Shown here piece after piece: positions 16,859 through 25,213 of a stretch of 64,000 nt of DNA (its first letter is position 1; each line of letters starts with the position of its first letter). The stretch covers positions 110,870 to 174,869 of the forward strand of contig NZ_NVQF01000002.1 of the NCBI RefSeq assembly GCF_002592005.1. Reading direction: 5' to 3'. Under the pieces are notes generated by a model. It did not search any database and was not told where the DNA came from. It saw only the letters and a program-made list of their open reading frames with translations. Source of the stretch: Mycolicibacterium palauense. Its GTDB lineage: Bacteria; Actinomycetota; Actinomycetes; Mycobacteriales; Mycobacteriaceae. The translations under genes and the position numbers were made by a program.

Positions 16859-18112
16859 TCAGCTCCCCGGGGCGACCAGCTGGGGCGGATTGACGGCGTC
16901 CGGGTCGGGGTTGGCGATCGGCAGCCCCATGAACCGGCGGGCGTTGTCGCCCATGAAGTCGTAGGTGCGCCGCACGTCCATGCCCTCGGCGTACTTCCAG
17001 AACCCCTTCGGCTCGGCCAGCCCCTCCGGGTGCGGGTAGTCCGAGCCGAACATCACCTTGTCCCAGCCCACGGTGTTCACCACGTCCGAGACGCAGCCTT
17101 CCCAGAACGGGCTGACCCAGATGTTGCGGCGGAACACCTCGTGGGGGTGCTCCGGGAAGTTCTGCGGCATCTTCTTGGCCAGATCCTCGAAGTCGTTGAA
17201 CAGCGGGAAGATCCACGAACTGCCGTTCTCGACGCTGGCGATGCGCAGCTTCGGGAACCGGGTCAGGGTGCCGTGGCAGATCAGGCTGGTGATCATGTCG
17301 GCGATCTCGCGGTGGCCCAGCACCATCCACCGGAAGGCGCTCATCGCCATGAAGTTCTGGGTGTGCGGCGGCTCCCACCGGCCCACGTAGTCGTCGAGCG
17401 GGGGATAGCTGGCGTGCAGCACGATCGGCAGCCCCGCGGCCTCGACGTCGCGCCAGAACGGGTCGAACTCGCCCAGCGCCGGTGAACGCCAGCCCTGCAC
17501 ACCGTTGACCGGCCCGGGTTTGATCAGCGCCACCCGGGCGCCGTGGTCGAGGATGTACTCCAGTTCACGCTGGGCGGCGTCGACCTCGGACAGGTTGAGG
17601 ATTGGGGTGGAGAACACCCGCCCGGCGTAGTCGTAGGTCCAGTGTTCGGCCATCCACTGGTTCAGCGCGTGGATGATGGCCAGCGTCAGCTGGGGGTCGT
17701 CGGCGCTGGAGTGCTCCACCAGGCTGGCCAGCGTCGGATAGTTCAGGGCCTCCACCACGCCCTGGCGGTCGAGCTCGGCGACCCGGTCCTCGGGGTTGCG
17801 GGTGGCGGCGGGCGCATCGATCGGGGCCCCCTGCATCTCGCGCAGCGTCAGGCCCTCGGTGTTCTCCCCGGCGAAGAACTTCTCGTGCGCACCGGGAGCC
17901 GCGACACGTTCGAACGTCGGGTTGGGGATGAAGTCGGTGACCTTGTTGTTGATCACGATGCGGGTCTGCCGGCCGATCTGCGCGTACTGCACCGCGCGGC
18001 GGTAGCGCTCGGGCAGGTACTTCGTCAGCGCGTCGACCGTCTCGTACATGTGCTGGTCGGCGTCGAAGATCGGGGCGTCGCGGAAGGCGCCGTCGGACGC
18101 GGTCGGGGTCAT
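16859..18112 (-). CDS. PF04909 amidohydrolase (ACMSD/LigY-like)
   Basis: A 417-residue metal-dependent hydrolase or decarboxylase starting at ATG 18112 with GAGGAG upstream. The metal motif is FDADQHMYE, followed by IVLHASYPP, the SLICHGTLTRFPKLRIASVENG segment (residues about 275-297) and FGSDYPHPEG. Length and motifs are close to the 7834-9045 protein, so the two are likely paralogues acting on successive or related intermediates. It sits between the thiolase-like gene (14 bases) and the aldehyde dehydrogenase (7 bases). Confidence 0.88.
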   Translation of the reverse strand: MTPTASDGAFRDAPIFDADQHMYETVDALTKYLPERYRRAVQYAQIGRQTRIVINNKVTDFIPNPTFERVAAPGAHEKFFAGENTEGLTLREMQGAPIDAPAATRNPEDRVAELDRQGVVEALNYPTLASLVEHSSADDPQLTLAIIHALNQWMAEHWTYDYAGRVFSTPILNLSEVDAAQRELEYILDHGARVALIKPGPVNGVQGWRSPALGEFDPFWRDVEAAGLPIVLHASYPPLDDYVGRWEPPHTQNFMAMSAFRWMVLGHREIADMITSLICHGTLTRFPKLRIASVENGSSWIFPLFNDFEDLAKKMPQNFPEHPHEVFRRNIWVSPFWEGCVSDVVNTVGWDKVMFGSDYPHPEGLAEPKGFWKYAEGMDVRRTYDFMGDNARRFMGLPIANPDPDAVNPPQLVAPGS

Positions 18113-18126
18113 GACTGGCTCCTCGT

Positions 18127-19284
18127 TCAGGTGGTCAGAATGCTGGCGGCGGCGGTGCCCGGTGCTCCGTAGAGCTGGGTGAAACCGACCTTGGGCTCGC
18201 CGGGCACCTGGCGGTCACCGGCCTGTCCGCGCAACTGCCGGACGATTTCGTGGATCTGCCGCAGCCCCGAGGCGCCGATGGGCTCGCCGTTGGCGATCAG
18301 CCCGCCGTCGGTGTTGACCGGCATCGGCCCGCCGATCTCGGTGGCGCCGTCGGCCAGCAGTTTCTCCTGGTCGCCGTGGTCGCAGAAGCCGCACTCGGCC
18401 ATGTGGATGATCTCGGCTCCGGCGTCGGTGTCCTGGAGCTGGATGACGTCGACGTCCGAGGGCTCGATGCCGGCCCTCTCGAACGCGGCGCGCGCGGCGT
18501 ACACGGTGGGGGCGACGTCCTCGTCGACGGGAGCGAAGGTGGTGTTGACCTCGTAGGCGCCGTAGCTGCGGGTGCGCACCTCGACCGCCCGCAGATACAC
18601 CGGCTTGTCGGTGTAGCGGTGGGCGATGTCGGCCCGGCACATCACCACCGCCGCCGCGCCCTCGTCCGGGGCGCAGAACATGTACTGGGTCAGCGGATAG
18701 TTCAGCATCGCCGAGTTGAGGATCTCCTCCTCGCCGATCGGCTTGCGCCGGAACGCGTTCGGGTTCAGCGCGCCGTTGCGGAAGTTCTTGGCGGCGACCT
18801 TGGCCAGCGTGGCCTGCGAGATACCGTGGTCGTGCAGGTAGCGGTTGGCCTTCATGCCGAAGAACTTCGTGGTGAGGTACTGGCCGTTCTCGGCGTACCA
18901 GCGGGGCATCCCGACCAGCGCGGGATCCTCGGTGAAGGCGCCCTTGGGGTGTTTGTCGAGCCCCACGGCGATGCCGATGTCGTAGTCGCCCAACCTGATT
19001 CCGTCGGCGCACGCCTTGGCGGCGCTGGCGGCGGTCGCGCAGGCGTTAAACACGTTGGTGAACGGGATGCCCGACAGACCCACCATGCCGACGATCGCGT
19101 CGGGGTTGGCCACCGTCCAGCTCCCGCCGGTGGCCGCCTGGATGTCGCCCCACTGCACCCCCGCGTCGGCCACGGCCGCGAAGATGGCGTCGACGCCCAT
19201 CTGCATGGCCGACTTGCCCTCGAACCGCCCGAACGGGTGGAGGCCCACACCGATGATGGCCACGTCGTTGACTGCGGTGTTCAC
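18127..19284 (-). CDS. SCP2-type thiolase-like protein (lipid-transfer protein/aldolase family)
   Basis: A 385-residue thiolase-fold protein with a GTG start. The N-terminal half keeps a Cys in the FNACATAASA motif. The C-terminal motifs differ from degradative thiolases: GHPxGATG is GEPIGASG, so the catalytic His is Glu, and the late CxG motif is YGAPG. This pattern fits the SCP2/Ltp-like group, some of which are retro-aldolases that cleave beta-hydroxyacyl-CoAs (Ltp2 in steroid side-chain loss). Such aldolases usually have a DUF35/OB-fold partner, and none is next to it. It leads the minus-strand amidohydrolase, aldehyde dehydrogenase and CoA-transferase operon. Confidence 0.83.
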   Translation of the reverse strand: MNTAVNDVAIIGVGLHPFGRFEGKSAMQMGVDAIFAAVADAGVQWGDIQAATGGSWTVANPDAIVGMVGLSGIPFTNVFNACATAASAAKACADGIRLGDYDIGIAVGLDKHPKGAFTEDPALVGMPRWYAENGQYLTTKFFGMKANRYLHDHGISQATLAKVAAKNFRNGALNPNAFRRKPIGEEEILNSAMLNYPLTQYMFCAPDEGAAAVVMCRADIAHRYTDKPVYLRAVEVRTRSYGAYEVNTTFAPVDEDVAPTVYAARAAFERAGIEPSDVDVIQLQDTDAGAEIIHMAECGFCDHGDQEKLLADGATEIGGPMPVNTDGGLIANGEPIGASGLRQIHEIVRQLRGQAGDRQVPGEPKVGFTQLYGAPGTAAASILTT

Positions 19285-19362
19285 TGCACCCCTTCTTTCG
19301 TGGCCCCCGTACGGACGCCCTGTGTCGAATCCCGAGCCATTCGGCCGCCCAACCGTAACACT

Positions 19363-19369
19363 TACAGTA
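19363..19369. promoter_or_regulatory. TAC-N-GTA site between thiolase-like and molybdoenzyme genes
   Basis: TACAGTA within TTACAGTAG (19362-19370), in the 101-base divergent gap. As a -10 element (TACAGT) it would place a start a few bases before the GTG at 19386, giving a nearly leaderless message. Confidence 0.4.
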
Positions 19370-19385
19370 GCTTATCTAGTGTCCC

Positions 19386-21719
19386 GTGACGACCGACAGG
19401 AAGGCCCGGACCGTGGCCCAGCCCGGCACACCTCACACCGAGGCGAACGGCGAGGTCAGCGGCCCGGCGCCGGCCACGTCCACCGTCGAGCAGAAGGTGA
19501 CGTTCTGCCGCATCTGCGAGCCGCTGTGCGGCATGATCGCCACCGTCGAGGACGGTCGGCTGACCGCGCTGCGCCCCGACCGCGACCACCCGCTGTCCTC
19601 CGGGTTCGCCTGCCAGAAGGGCATCGCGTTCGCCGAGGTGGTCAACGACCCCGACCGGGTCGTCACCCCGCTGCGGAACGGGCCCGGGGGTTTCGAGCCG
19701 GTCGACTGGGACACCGCCCTCGACGACATCGCCGACCGGCTGTCGGTCATCCACCGCCGCCGCGGCTCCGGAGCGGTCGGGTGGTACTTCGGCAATCCGA
19801 CGGCGTTCAGCTACGCCCATCTGATGGCCGTGTTTCCCTTCATCAAGGGTCTTGGCCGGCGCTCGCACCTGTTCACCGCGTCCTCGCAGGACACCAGCAA
19901 CCGGATGCTGGCCAGCCAGTTCCTCTACGGCACCCCCGTCTCGGTGCCCATCCCGGATCTGCTGCGCACCGATCTTCTCGTCATGCTCGGCTCCAATCCG
20001 GTTGTCTCCCACGGAAGTTTTCTGACCACGCCGCGGATCCGCGACCGCATGCACGACATCGTCAAGCGTGGCGGGCGGGTCGTCGTCGTCGATCCGCGCC
20101 GGACCGAGACCGCCGCACAGTTCGAGTGGCTGGGCATCGCCGCCGACGGAGACGCCTATCTGCTGCTGTCGCTGCTGCAGGTGATGTTCGACGAGGGCCT
20201 CGTCGACGTCACCGCGGCGGCGGCCCGGGCCGAGGGTCTGGACTGGCTGCGGGTGCAGTGCGCGGGGTTCACCCCCGAGGCCACCGAAGAGCGCACCGGG
20301 ATCGCCGCGCAGACCGTGCGGACGCTGGCCCGCGATCTGGTCGGGACACCGCGCGCGACGGTGTACGGCCGCTTCGGCACCTGTGTCGGGCGCAACGGCA
20401 CGCTCACGGCCTACCTGATCGACGTGGTGAATCTGGTCGCCGGCAATCTGGACACTCCCGGGGGTAGCGTCTTCGCCACGATGGGCGCCCCGGGTCAGCG
20501 GCTGGTCTATGCCGCACTCGGGGCGGTCATGCGGCGGACCTACCGACGCAAACGCTCCCGGGTCGGCGGTTTCGGATCGGTCATCGGCGCCGAACCCGCC
20601 ACGCTGATGGCCAAGGAGATCGGCACCCCGGGGGAGGGCCAGATCCGGGCACTGTTCGTCAGCGCGGGCAACCCGGTGCTCTCGGTGCCCAACGGCGACG
20701 AGCTCGAGGCGGCCCTGGACGGGCTCGAGCTGATGGTGGGTCTGGACCTCTACGTCAACGAGACGACCGCGCACTGCGACTACGTGCTGCCCGTCACCAC
20801 CATGTACGAACGCGACGATTTCCCGGTGGTGTTCCAGAGCTTCCAGACCACCCCGTTCCGGCAGGCCACCGAGGCGGTCGTGGCCCCGCGCGGTCAGGTC
20901 CGCACCGAGTGGGACATCGTCGGCGACCTGATGTCCAGGATGTCGCGCCGCACAGCGGTGTTCGGTGCCGCCGTGCTGCTGCGCCGGCTGTTGCGGGGGG
21001 CGGGGCCGCGCACAGCGGTGTTCGGTGCCGCCGTGCTGCTGCGCCGGCTGTTGCGGGGGGCGGGGCCGCGGCCCCTCGTCGACCTGATGATCCGGATGTC
21101 GCACGGCGGAGACCGGTTCGGGCTGCGCCGCGGCGGGCTCAACTTCCGGCGGTTGGTCGACGAGCACCCGCACGGCGTGGTGCTCGACGACCATGTGGCC
21201 ACCGGTGTGCTGGATCGCATCGTGGTGTACCGGGGCGGGCGGCTGCGGCTGCGGCACGACGAGATCGCCGCCGAGATCGCCGCGGTGGCACGGCGCCCCG
21301 TCCCGGCGGAGTTTCCGTTCCGGTTGATCGGCATGCGCCAGCCGAGGTCGGAGAACTCCTGGATGCACAACGCCCCGTCGCTGGTGGAGCCCGTGCTCAG
21401 GCGCGGTGACACCACCCACGGCGCGTTGATGCACGCCGAGGACGCCGCCGAACTGCACATCGCCGACGGGGACACCGTCCGGATCAGTTCCCCGGCGGGA
21501 TCCATCGACATCCCGGTCACCCTGACCGACGGGCTGATGCGCGGCACCGTCGCGGTCCCGCACGGCTGGGGCCACGGCGGCACCGGCGGGTGGCGGCTGG
21601 CCAACAAGGCCGGCGGCGTGAACGTCAACCGGCTGACGTCCAGCGATCCCCGGGACCTGGAGGCGCTGGCCGGGATGGCCTGGCTGACCGGGGTTCCGGT
21701 CAGCGTCGCACCGGCGTGA
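19386..21719 (+). CDS. Molybdopterin-dependent oxidoreductase with 4Fe-4S site
   Basis: A 777-residue DMSO-reductase-family enzyme starting at GTG 19386. The N-terminal cluster motif is CRICEPLCG followed by GFACQKG (C-x2-C-x3-C-xn-C). Bis-MGD binding segments include LVMLGSNPVVSHG, VVVVDPRRTETA, FGTCVGRNG and the C-terminal MoCo domain (ADGDTVRISSPAGS, GTVAVPHGWGHGGTGGW). There is no Tat signal, so it is probably cytoplasmic. No partner subunits are adjacent. Such enzymes can oxidise or reduce, or hydroxylate with water. A 60-base perfect tandem duplication adds 20 residues near the middle. Confidence 0.9.
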   Translation: MTTDRKARTVAQPGTPHTEANGEVSGPAPATSTVEQKVTFCRICEPLCGMIATVEDGRLTALRPDRDHPLSSGFACQKGIAFAEVVNDPDRVVTPLRNGPGGFEPVDWDTALDDIADRLSVIHRRRGSGAVGWYFGNPTAFSYAHLMAVFPFIKGLGRRSHLFTASSQDTSNRMLASQFLYGTPVSVPIPDLLRTDLLVMLGSNPVVSHGSFLTTPRIRDRMHDIVKRGGRVVVVDPRRTETAAQFEWLGIAADGDAYLLLSLLQVMFDEGLVDVTAAAARAEGLDWLRVQCAGFTPEATEERTGIAAQTVRTLARDLVGTPRATVYGRFGTCVGRNGTLTAYLIDVVNLVAGNLDTPGGSVFATMGAPGQRLVYAALGAVMRRTYRRKRSRVGGFGSVIGAEPATLMAKEIGTPGEGQIRALFVSAGNPVLSVPNGDELEAALDGLELMVGLDLYVNETTAHCDYVLPVTTMYERDDFPVVFQSFQTTPFRQATEAVVAPRGQVRTEWDIVGDLMSRMSRRTAVFGAAVLLRRLLRGAGPRTAVFGAAVLLRRLLRGAGPRPLVDLMIRMSHGGDRFGLRRGGLNFRRLVDEHPHGVVLDDHVATGVLDRIVVYRGGRLRLRHDEIAAEIAAVARRPVPAEFPFRLIGMRQPRSENSWMHNAPSLVEPVLRRGDTTHGALMHAEDAAELHIADGDTVRISSPAGSIDIPVTLTDGLMRGTVAVPHGWGHGGTGGWRLANKAGGVNVNRLTSSDPRDLEALAGMAWLTGVPVSVAPA
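20949..21070 (+). repeat. Perfect 60-bp tandem duplication inside molybdoenzyme gene
   Basis: Bases 20949-21008 are repeated exactly at 21009-21068 (identity runs two bases further). The duplication keeps the reading frame and doubles the peptide TAVFGAAVLLRRLLRGAGPR, a hydrophobic and basic helix-like segment. The lack of any difference between copies implies a recent event or an assembly artefact. Confidence 0.95.
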
Positions 21720-21723
21720 CCAA

Positions 21724-21741
21724 CGCGGGGTGCGCCCCGCG
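21724..21741 (+). terminator. GC hairpin after molybdoenzyme gene
   Basis: CGCGGGG and CCCCGCG form a perfect seven-base stem with a TGCG loop, four bases past the stop codon. No T tract follows. A new promoter region starts just downstream, so it probably separates the two transcription units. Confidence 0.55.
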
Positions 21742-21759
21742 GGCGCCGTCTGACTATAC

Positions 21760-21766
21760 TACTGTA
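21760..21766. promoter_or_regulatory. TAC-N-GTA site upstream of aldehyde dehydrogenase-P450 operon
   Basis: TACTGTA within CTACTGTAA (21759-21767), the exact reverse complement of the TTACAGTAG at 19362. A second half-like element, ATTACCG, follows at 21770. Confidence 0.4.
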
Positions 21767-21821
21767 ACCATTACCGTTGGCCGTGCCGAACGGTGCGCGA
21801 CAAGGCAGAGAGGCGGGTCGA

Positions 21822-23357
21822 GTGGGCACGCTGGACGAGAAGGCCGCCGCGGTCGCCGGCCCCGGGGCCGACCCCCGCGATGAGCCGGCGGCGCTCCTGG
21901 AACGGCAGCGGCGGTCGTTCCTCGCCGACGGGCCGCCCACCGCCGCCGTGCGGCGGCAACGCATCGACCGGCTGCTGGCGCTGGTCCTCGACAACACCGA
22001 CGCCTTCGTCGAGGCGATGGCGGCCGATTTCGGCACCCGGTCCCGCGCGGCGACACTGTTCACCGAGGTCGTCGGCATGATCCCGGTGATCGAGCACACC
22101 AGAGCCCATGTGGGCCAATGGATGAAGCCCACCACCCTGATCCCGGCGGCGCGGCTGGCCGGGTTGAAGGCGGTGGTGGAGCCGGCCCCGCTGGGGGTCG
22201 TCGGCGTCATCGGGCCGTGGAACTTCCCGCTCAACCTCGTCGTCCTGCCGGCCGCGGCGGCGTTCGCCGCCGGTAACCGCGTCATGGTCAAGATGTCGGA
22301 GATCACCGCCCGCACCGCGGCGCTGATGAAGGAGCTGGCACCGCGATTCTTCGACCCCACCGAACTCGCGGTGGTGACCGGGGGCCCGGACGTCGCCGCG
22401 GCCTTCGCCACCCTGCCGTTCGACCACCTGTTCTTCACCGGATCGCCCGACATCGGCGTGCTGGTGCAGCGGGCCGCGGCGCAGCATCTGGTTCCGGTCA
22501 CCCTGGAGCTCGGCGGCAAGAACCCGGTGGTGGTCGCCCCCGGCCAGGGCCCGGCCGAGCTCGACCGGGCCGCGGCGCGCATCGCGTCGGCGCGGATGGT
22601 CAACGGGGGCCAGGTGTGCGTGTGCCCGGACTACGTCCTGGTGCCCGAGGGGCAGCTGGACGCCTTCGTGGACCGGGCGCGCGCGGAGCTGCGCCGCATG
22701 TTCCCGACGATCGTCGCCAACCCGGACTACTGCTCCAGCGTCAACGAGCCGAACTTCGACCGGGTCCTCGGCCTGCTCGACGACGCGCATGCCAGGGGAG
22801 CATCGGTGGAACCCGTTGCCCCGGCGGGGGAGCTGCTACCGGACCGGGCCACCCGCAAGATCGCCCCGACGATTGTGCGCGGGGTGACCGAGCAGATGAG
22901 GATCGCCCGGGAGGAGATCTTCGGTCCGGTGCTGGTGGTGCTGGGCTACGCGACGCTGGACGAGGCGATCGGTGCCGTCAACGCGCGCCCGGCGCCGCTG
23001 GTGGCCTACTGGTACGGACCCGACGGGGAGGCGTTCCGGCGGTTCGTCGCCAGCACCCGCAGCGGCGGCGTGGCGCGAAACGACTTCGCGGCTCAGATGA
23101 TTCCCTCCGCGGCGCCGTTCGGCGGGGTGGGCCACAGCGGAATGGGGGCCTACCACGGCAAGGCCGGGTTCGACGCCTTCACCCACTACCGGACGGTGGT
23201 CGGATCCGACCTGCCGTTCAGCATCACCGGCAGCGCGGCACCACCGTTCCGCCGATCGATGAAGCTCTACGCCGCCGCCCAGCTCCGGCTGGCCCGCAAC
23301 CGGACCCGCCGGCGGATCAAACGAGCAGAGCCGATGCAGAAGTGGGGGAAGCCATGA
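21822..23357 (+). CDS. Aldehyde dehydrogenase (coniferyl-aldehyde dehydrogenase-like)
   Basis: A 511-residue aldehyde dehydrogenase. The GTG at 21822 is preferred to one 45 bases upstream because the extra residues are not family-like. Cofactor motif IGPWNFPLNLVV, FTGSPDIG, Glu in LELGGKNPVVV and the catalytic Cys in NGGQVCVCPDYVL are clear, as is PFGGVGHSGMGAYHG. The shape of the substrate channel motifs resembles class 3/coniferyl-aldehyde enzymes. A basic C-terminal tail (RRRIKRAEP) follows the usual fold. Its stop overlaps the P450 start (ATGA), so both are made together, which suggests oxidation of the aldehyde formed after P450 hydroxylation. Confidence 0.9.
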   Translation: MGTLDEKAAAVAGPGADPRDEPAALLERQRRSFLADGPPTAAVRRQRIDRLLALVLDNTDAFVEAMAADFGTRSRAATLFTEVVGMIPVIEHTRAHVGQWMKPTTLIPAARLAGLKAVVEPAPLGVVGVIGPWNFPLNLVVLPAAAAFAAGNRVMVKMSEITARTAALMKELAPRFFDPTELAVVTGGPDVAAAFATLPFDHLFFTGSPDIGVLVQRAAAQHLVPVTLELGGKNPVVVAPGQGPAELDRAAARIASARMVNGGQVCVCPDYVLVPEGQLDAFVDRARAELRRMFPTIVANPDYCSSVNEPNFDRVLGLLDDAHARGASVEPVAPAGELLPDRATRKIAPTIVRGVTEQMRIAREEIFGPVLVVLGYATLDEAIGAVNARPAPLVAYWYGPDGEAFRRFVASTRSGGVARNDFAAQMIPSAAPFGGVGHSGMGAYHGKAGFDAFTHYRTVVGSDLPFSITGSAAPPFRRSMKLYAAAQLRLARNRTRRRIKRAEPMQKWGKP

Positions 23358-24559
23358 CGACGGCCACGGTGGTGTTCGACCCGTTCTCCGAGGACTTCTT
23401 CAACAGTCCCTACGAGACGTACCGGCGGATGCGCGAGGAGGCGCCGGTCTACTACAGCCGGGAGTACGACTTCTATGCCCTGACCCGCCATGAGGATGTG
23501 GCGGCCGCGTTCAAGGACCACGAGACCTTCTCCTCGGCCTACGGGGTCGACCTGGCCCAGGTGCGCAAGGGGCACGTCACCGAACACGGCTCCATCATCG
23601 CGATGGATCCCCCCGCCCACCGGCGGATGCGCAGCCTGTTGAACCGGGTCTTCACCCCGCGTGCCATCCAGTCGCACCAGTCCCTGGTGACCAGGCTGAT
23701 CGACAAACACCTCGCGGCCGTGGACCCCGGGGGTTTCGATTTCGTCCAGGACTTCTCGGCGCTGTTCCCCGTCGACGTGATGACCACGCTGCAGGGTGTG
23801 CCGGACGAGGACCACCAGCAGATCCGGCTGTGGATCGACGACCTGCTGCACCGCGACGCCGGCGAGGTCGAGATGAGCGAGGCCGGCCTGAAATCGGCGG
23901 TGGACATGGCCGTCTACTACTTCCGGCTGGTCAAGAAGCGCCGCAACGAGCTCGGAGACGACCTGCTGAGCCGGCTCATCGAATCGGAGATCGAACGCGA
24001 GAACGGCGAGATGGAGCCGTTGGACAACGTCGAGATCACCGAGTTCGCCACGTTGCTGGGCGGCGCGGGCGCCGAAACCGTCACCAAACTGCTCGGCAAC
24101 GCGGCGGTGGTGTTCGCGCGCAACCCCGATCAGTGGCAGCTGCTGCAGCGGGACCGCGGGAAGATCCCGCTGGCCGTCGAGGAACTGCTGCGCTACGAGG
24201 CTCCGGCCCAGTACAACGTGCGGTGTTCCCTGCGCGACGTGACCCTGCACGGGGTGACGATCCCCAAGGGCAAGCCGGTCTTCCTGGTCGGCGGGTCGGC
24301 CAATCGGGATCCTCAGGCGTGGACCGACCCGGACCGGTTCGACATTGACCGGGACCGGACCCAGGCCCAGAACCTGGGCCTGGGCTACGGCATCCACAGC
24401 TGTCTGGGCGCCGCGCTGGCCCGCATGGAGAGTGCGACCGCGCTGGACCGGATGCTGGACTTCATGCCGCGCTACGAGGTGGACTGGGCCGGCTGCAGGC
24501 GCGTCAACATGCAGAACGTCGCGGGATGGAGCAACGTGCCGGTGCGGGTGCTGCCGTAG
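23354..24559 (+). CDS. Cytochrome P450
   Basis: A soluble 401-residue bacterial P450. The I-helix oxygen motif is GGAGAETVTK (the usual acid-Thr pair is Glu-Thr), the ExxR motif is EELLRYEAP, and the haem loop LGYGIHSCLGAALARME carries the axial Cys. DFYALTRHEDVAAAF and MDPPAHRRMRSLLNRVFTP are typical of mycobacterial CYPs. It needs a ferredoxin and reductase, and neither is in the window. It is coupled to the aldehyde dehydrogenase and convergent with the isochorismatase-like gene. Confidence 0.93.
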   Translation: MTTATVVFDPFSEDFFNSPYETYRRMREEAPVYYSREYDFYALTRHEDVAAAFKDHETFSSAYGVDLAQVRKGHVTEHGSIIAMDPPAHRRMRSLLNRVFTPRAIQSHQSLVTRLIDKHLAAVDPGGFDFVQDFSALFPVDVMTTLQGVPDEDHQQIRLWIDDLLHRDAGEVEMSEAGLKSAVDMAVYYFRLVKKRRNELGDDLLSRLIESEIERENGEMEPLDNVEITEFATLLGGAGAETVTKLLGNAAVVFARNPDQWQLLQRDRGKIPLAVEELLRYEAPAQYNVRCSLRDVTLHGVTIPKGKPVFLVGGSANRDPQAWTDPDRFDIDRDRTQAQNLGLGYGIHSCLGAALARMESATALDRMLDFMPRYEVDWAGCRRVNMQNVAGWSNVPVRVLP

Positions 24560-24564
24560 GACGG

Positions 24565-24581
24565 ACCCCGAACCTCGGGGT
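24565..24581. terminator. Hairpin spanning convergent gene ends
   Basis: ACCCCGA and TCGGGGT form a perfect seven-base stem around an ACC loop, filling the 21 bases between the P450 stop and the TAA of the isochorismatase-like gene. It can work in both directions. Confidence 0.6.
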
Positions 24582-25213
24582 TACCTTCGGCGCGCAGCGT
24601 CGGCCCACACGTCGGCCAGCGCGTCGGTGGTCGTCACCGTCGCCAGCAGGGCCAGCGTGTTGTCGATGATCGCGGCGCCGTAGTCGGTCGGGATGCCCGC
24701 GACGCCGTCGCGCGGCAGCACCACCCGGTAGCCGGCGTTGACGGCGTCCATCACCAGATTGGGGATCGCCACGTTCAGCGACACCCCGACCGCCACGACG
24801 GTGGTGGCGCCGAGGTTGCGCAGCACGGCGTCCAGGTCGGTGCCGCCCATCGGGCCCAGGCCGTGCCAGCGGTGCAGCACGAGATCCTCGGGCTCGGGAC
24901 CGAACTCCGTCAGCAGCGTGGCGCCCTCGCTGCCCGGAGAGATGTCGACGCTGCGCTGCCCCATGGTGAACAGCCGGGCGTTGTGGTTGGAGCCCAGCCC
25001 GTCGGGGCGGCGCTGCACCAGGCAGTGCACCACCGTGACGCCGGCGGCGCGGGCCACGGGCAGCAGGCGGGCGATGTTCGGCAGCGCCTCGCGGCGGGCC
25101 TCCTCGGCGAGTGCGCCCAGGCCCGCGTTCGGGCCGACCACCGCGCCCTGCAGCTCCTGGGTGACCACGACGGTGTGGCCGGGGGACACCAGGTCCGCGA
25201 GTAGGCCCGTCAC
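24581..25213 (-). CDS. Isochorismatase/cysteine-hydrolase-fold protein without the catalytic triad
   Basis: A 210-residue protein starting at GTG 25213, overlapping the Rieske gene stop (GTGA). The order of core strands fits the isochorismatase-like fold: VVVTQELQGAVVG, GVTVVHCLV, EDLVLHRWHG, GTDLDAVLRNLG and VGVSLNVAIPNLVMDAV. The Asp-Lys-Cys triad is not there: Asp aligns with Glu in QELQ, Lys with His or Arg in LHRWHG, and the nucleophilic Cys (GVxTxxCV) with Ala in GVSLNVAI. It is therefore unlikely to hydrolyse by the usual route. Coupling to the Rieske oxygenase suggests a linked role, such as a non-covalent hydrolase or binding protein. Confidence 0.72.
   Translation of the reverse strand: MTGLLADLVSPGHTVVVTQELQGAVVGPNAGLGALAEEARREALPNIARLLPVARAAGVTVVHCLVQRRPDGLGSNHNARLFTMGQRSVDISPGSEGATLLTEFGPEPEDLVLHRWHGLGPMGGTDLDAVLRNLGATTVVAVGVSLNVAIPNLVMDAVNAGYRVVLPRDGVAGIPTDYGAAIIDNTLALLATVTTTDALADVWADAARRR

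Noticed and set aside
19362..21575. A 737-codon minus-strand open frame opposite the molybdoenzyme gene
   Set aside because: Same explanation: the plus strand has Fe-S and MoCo motifs, the minus frame has only low-complexity His/Gly/Arg sequence.
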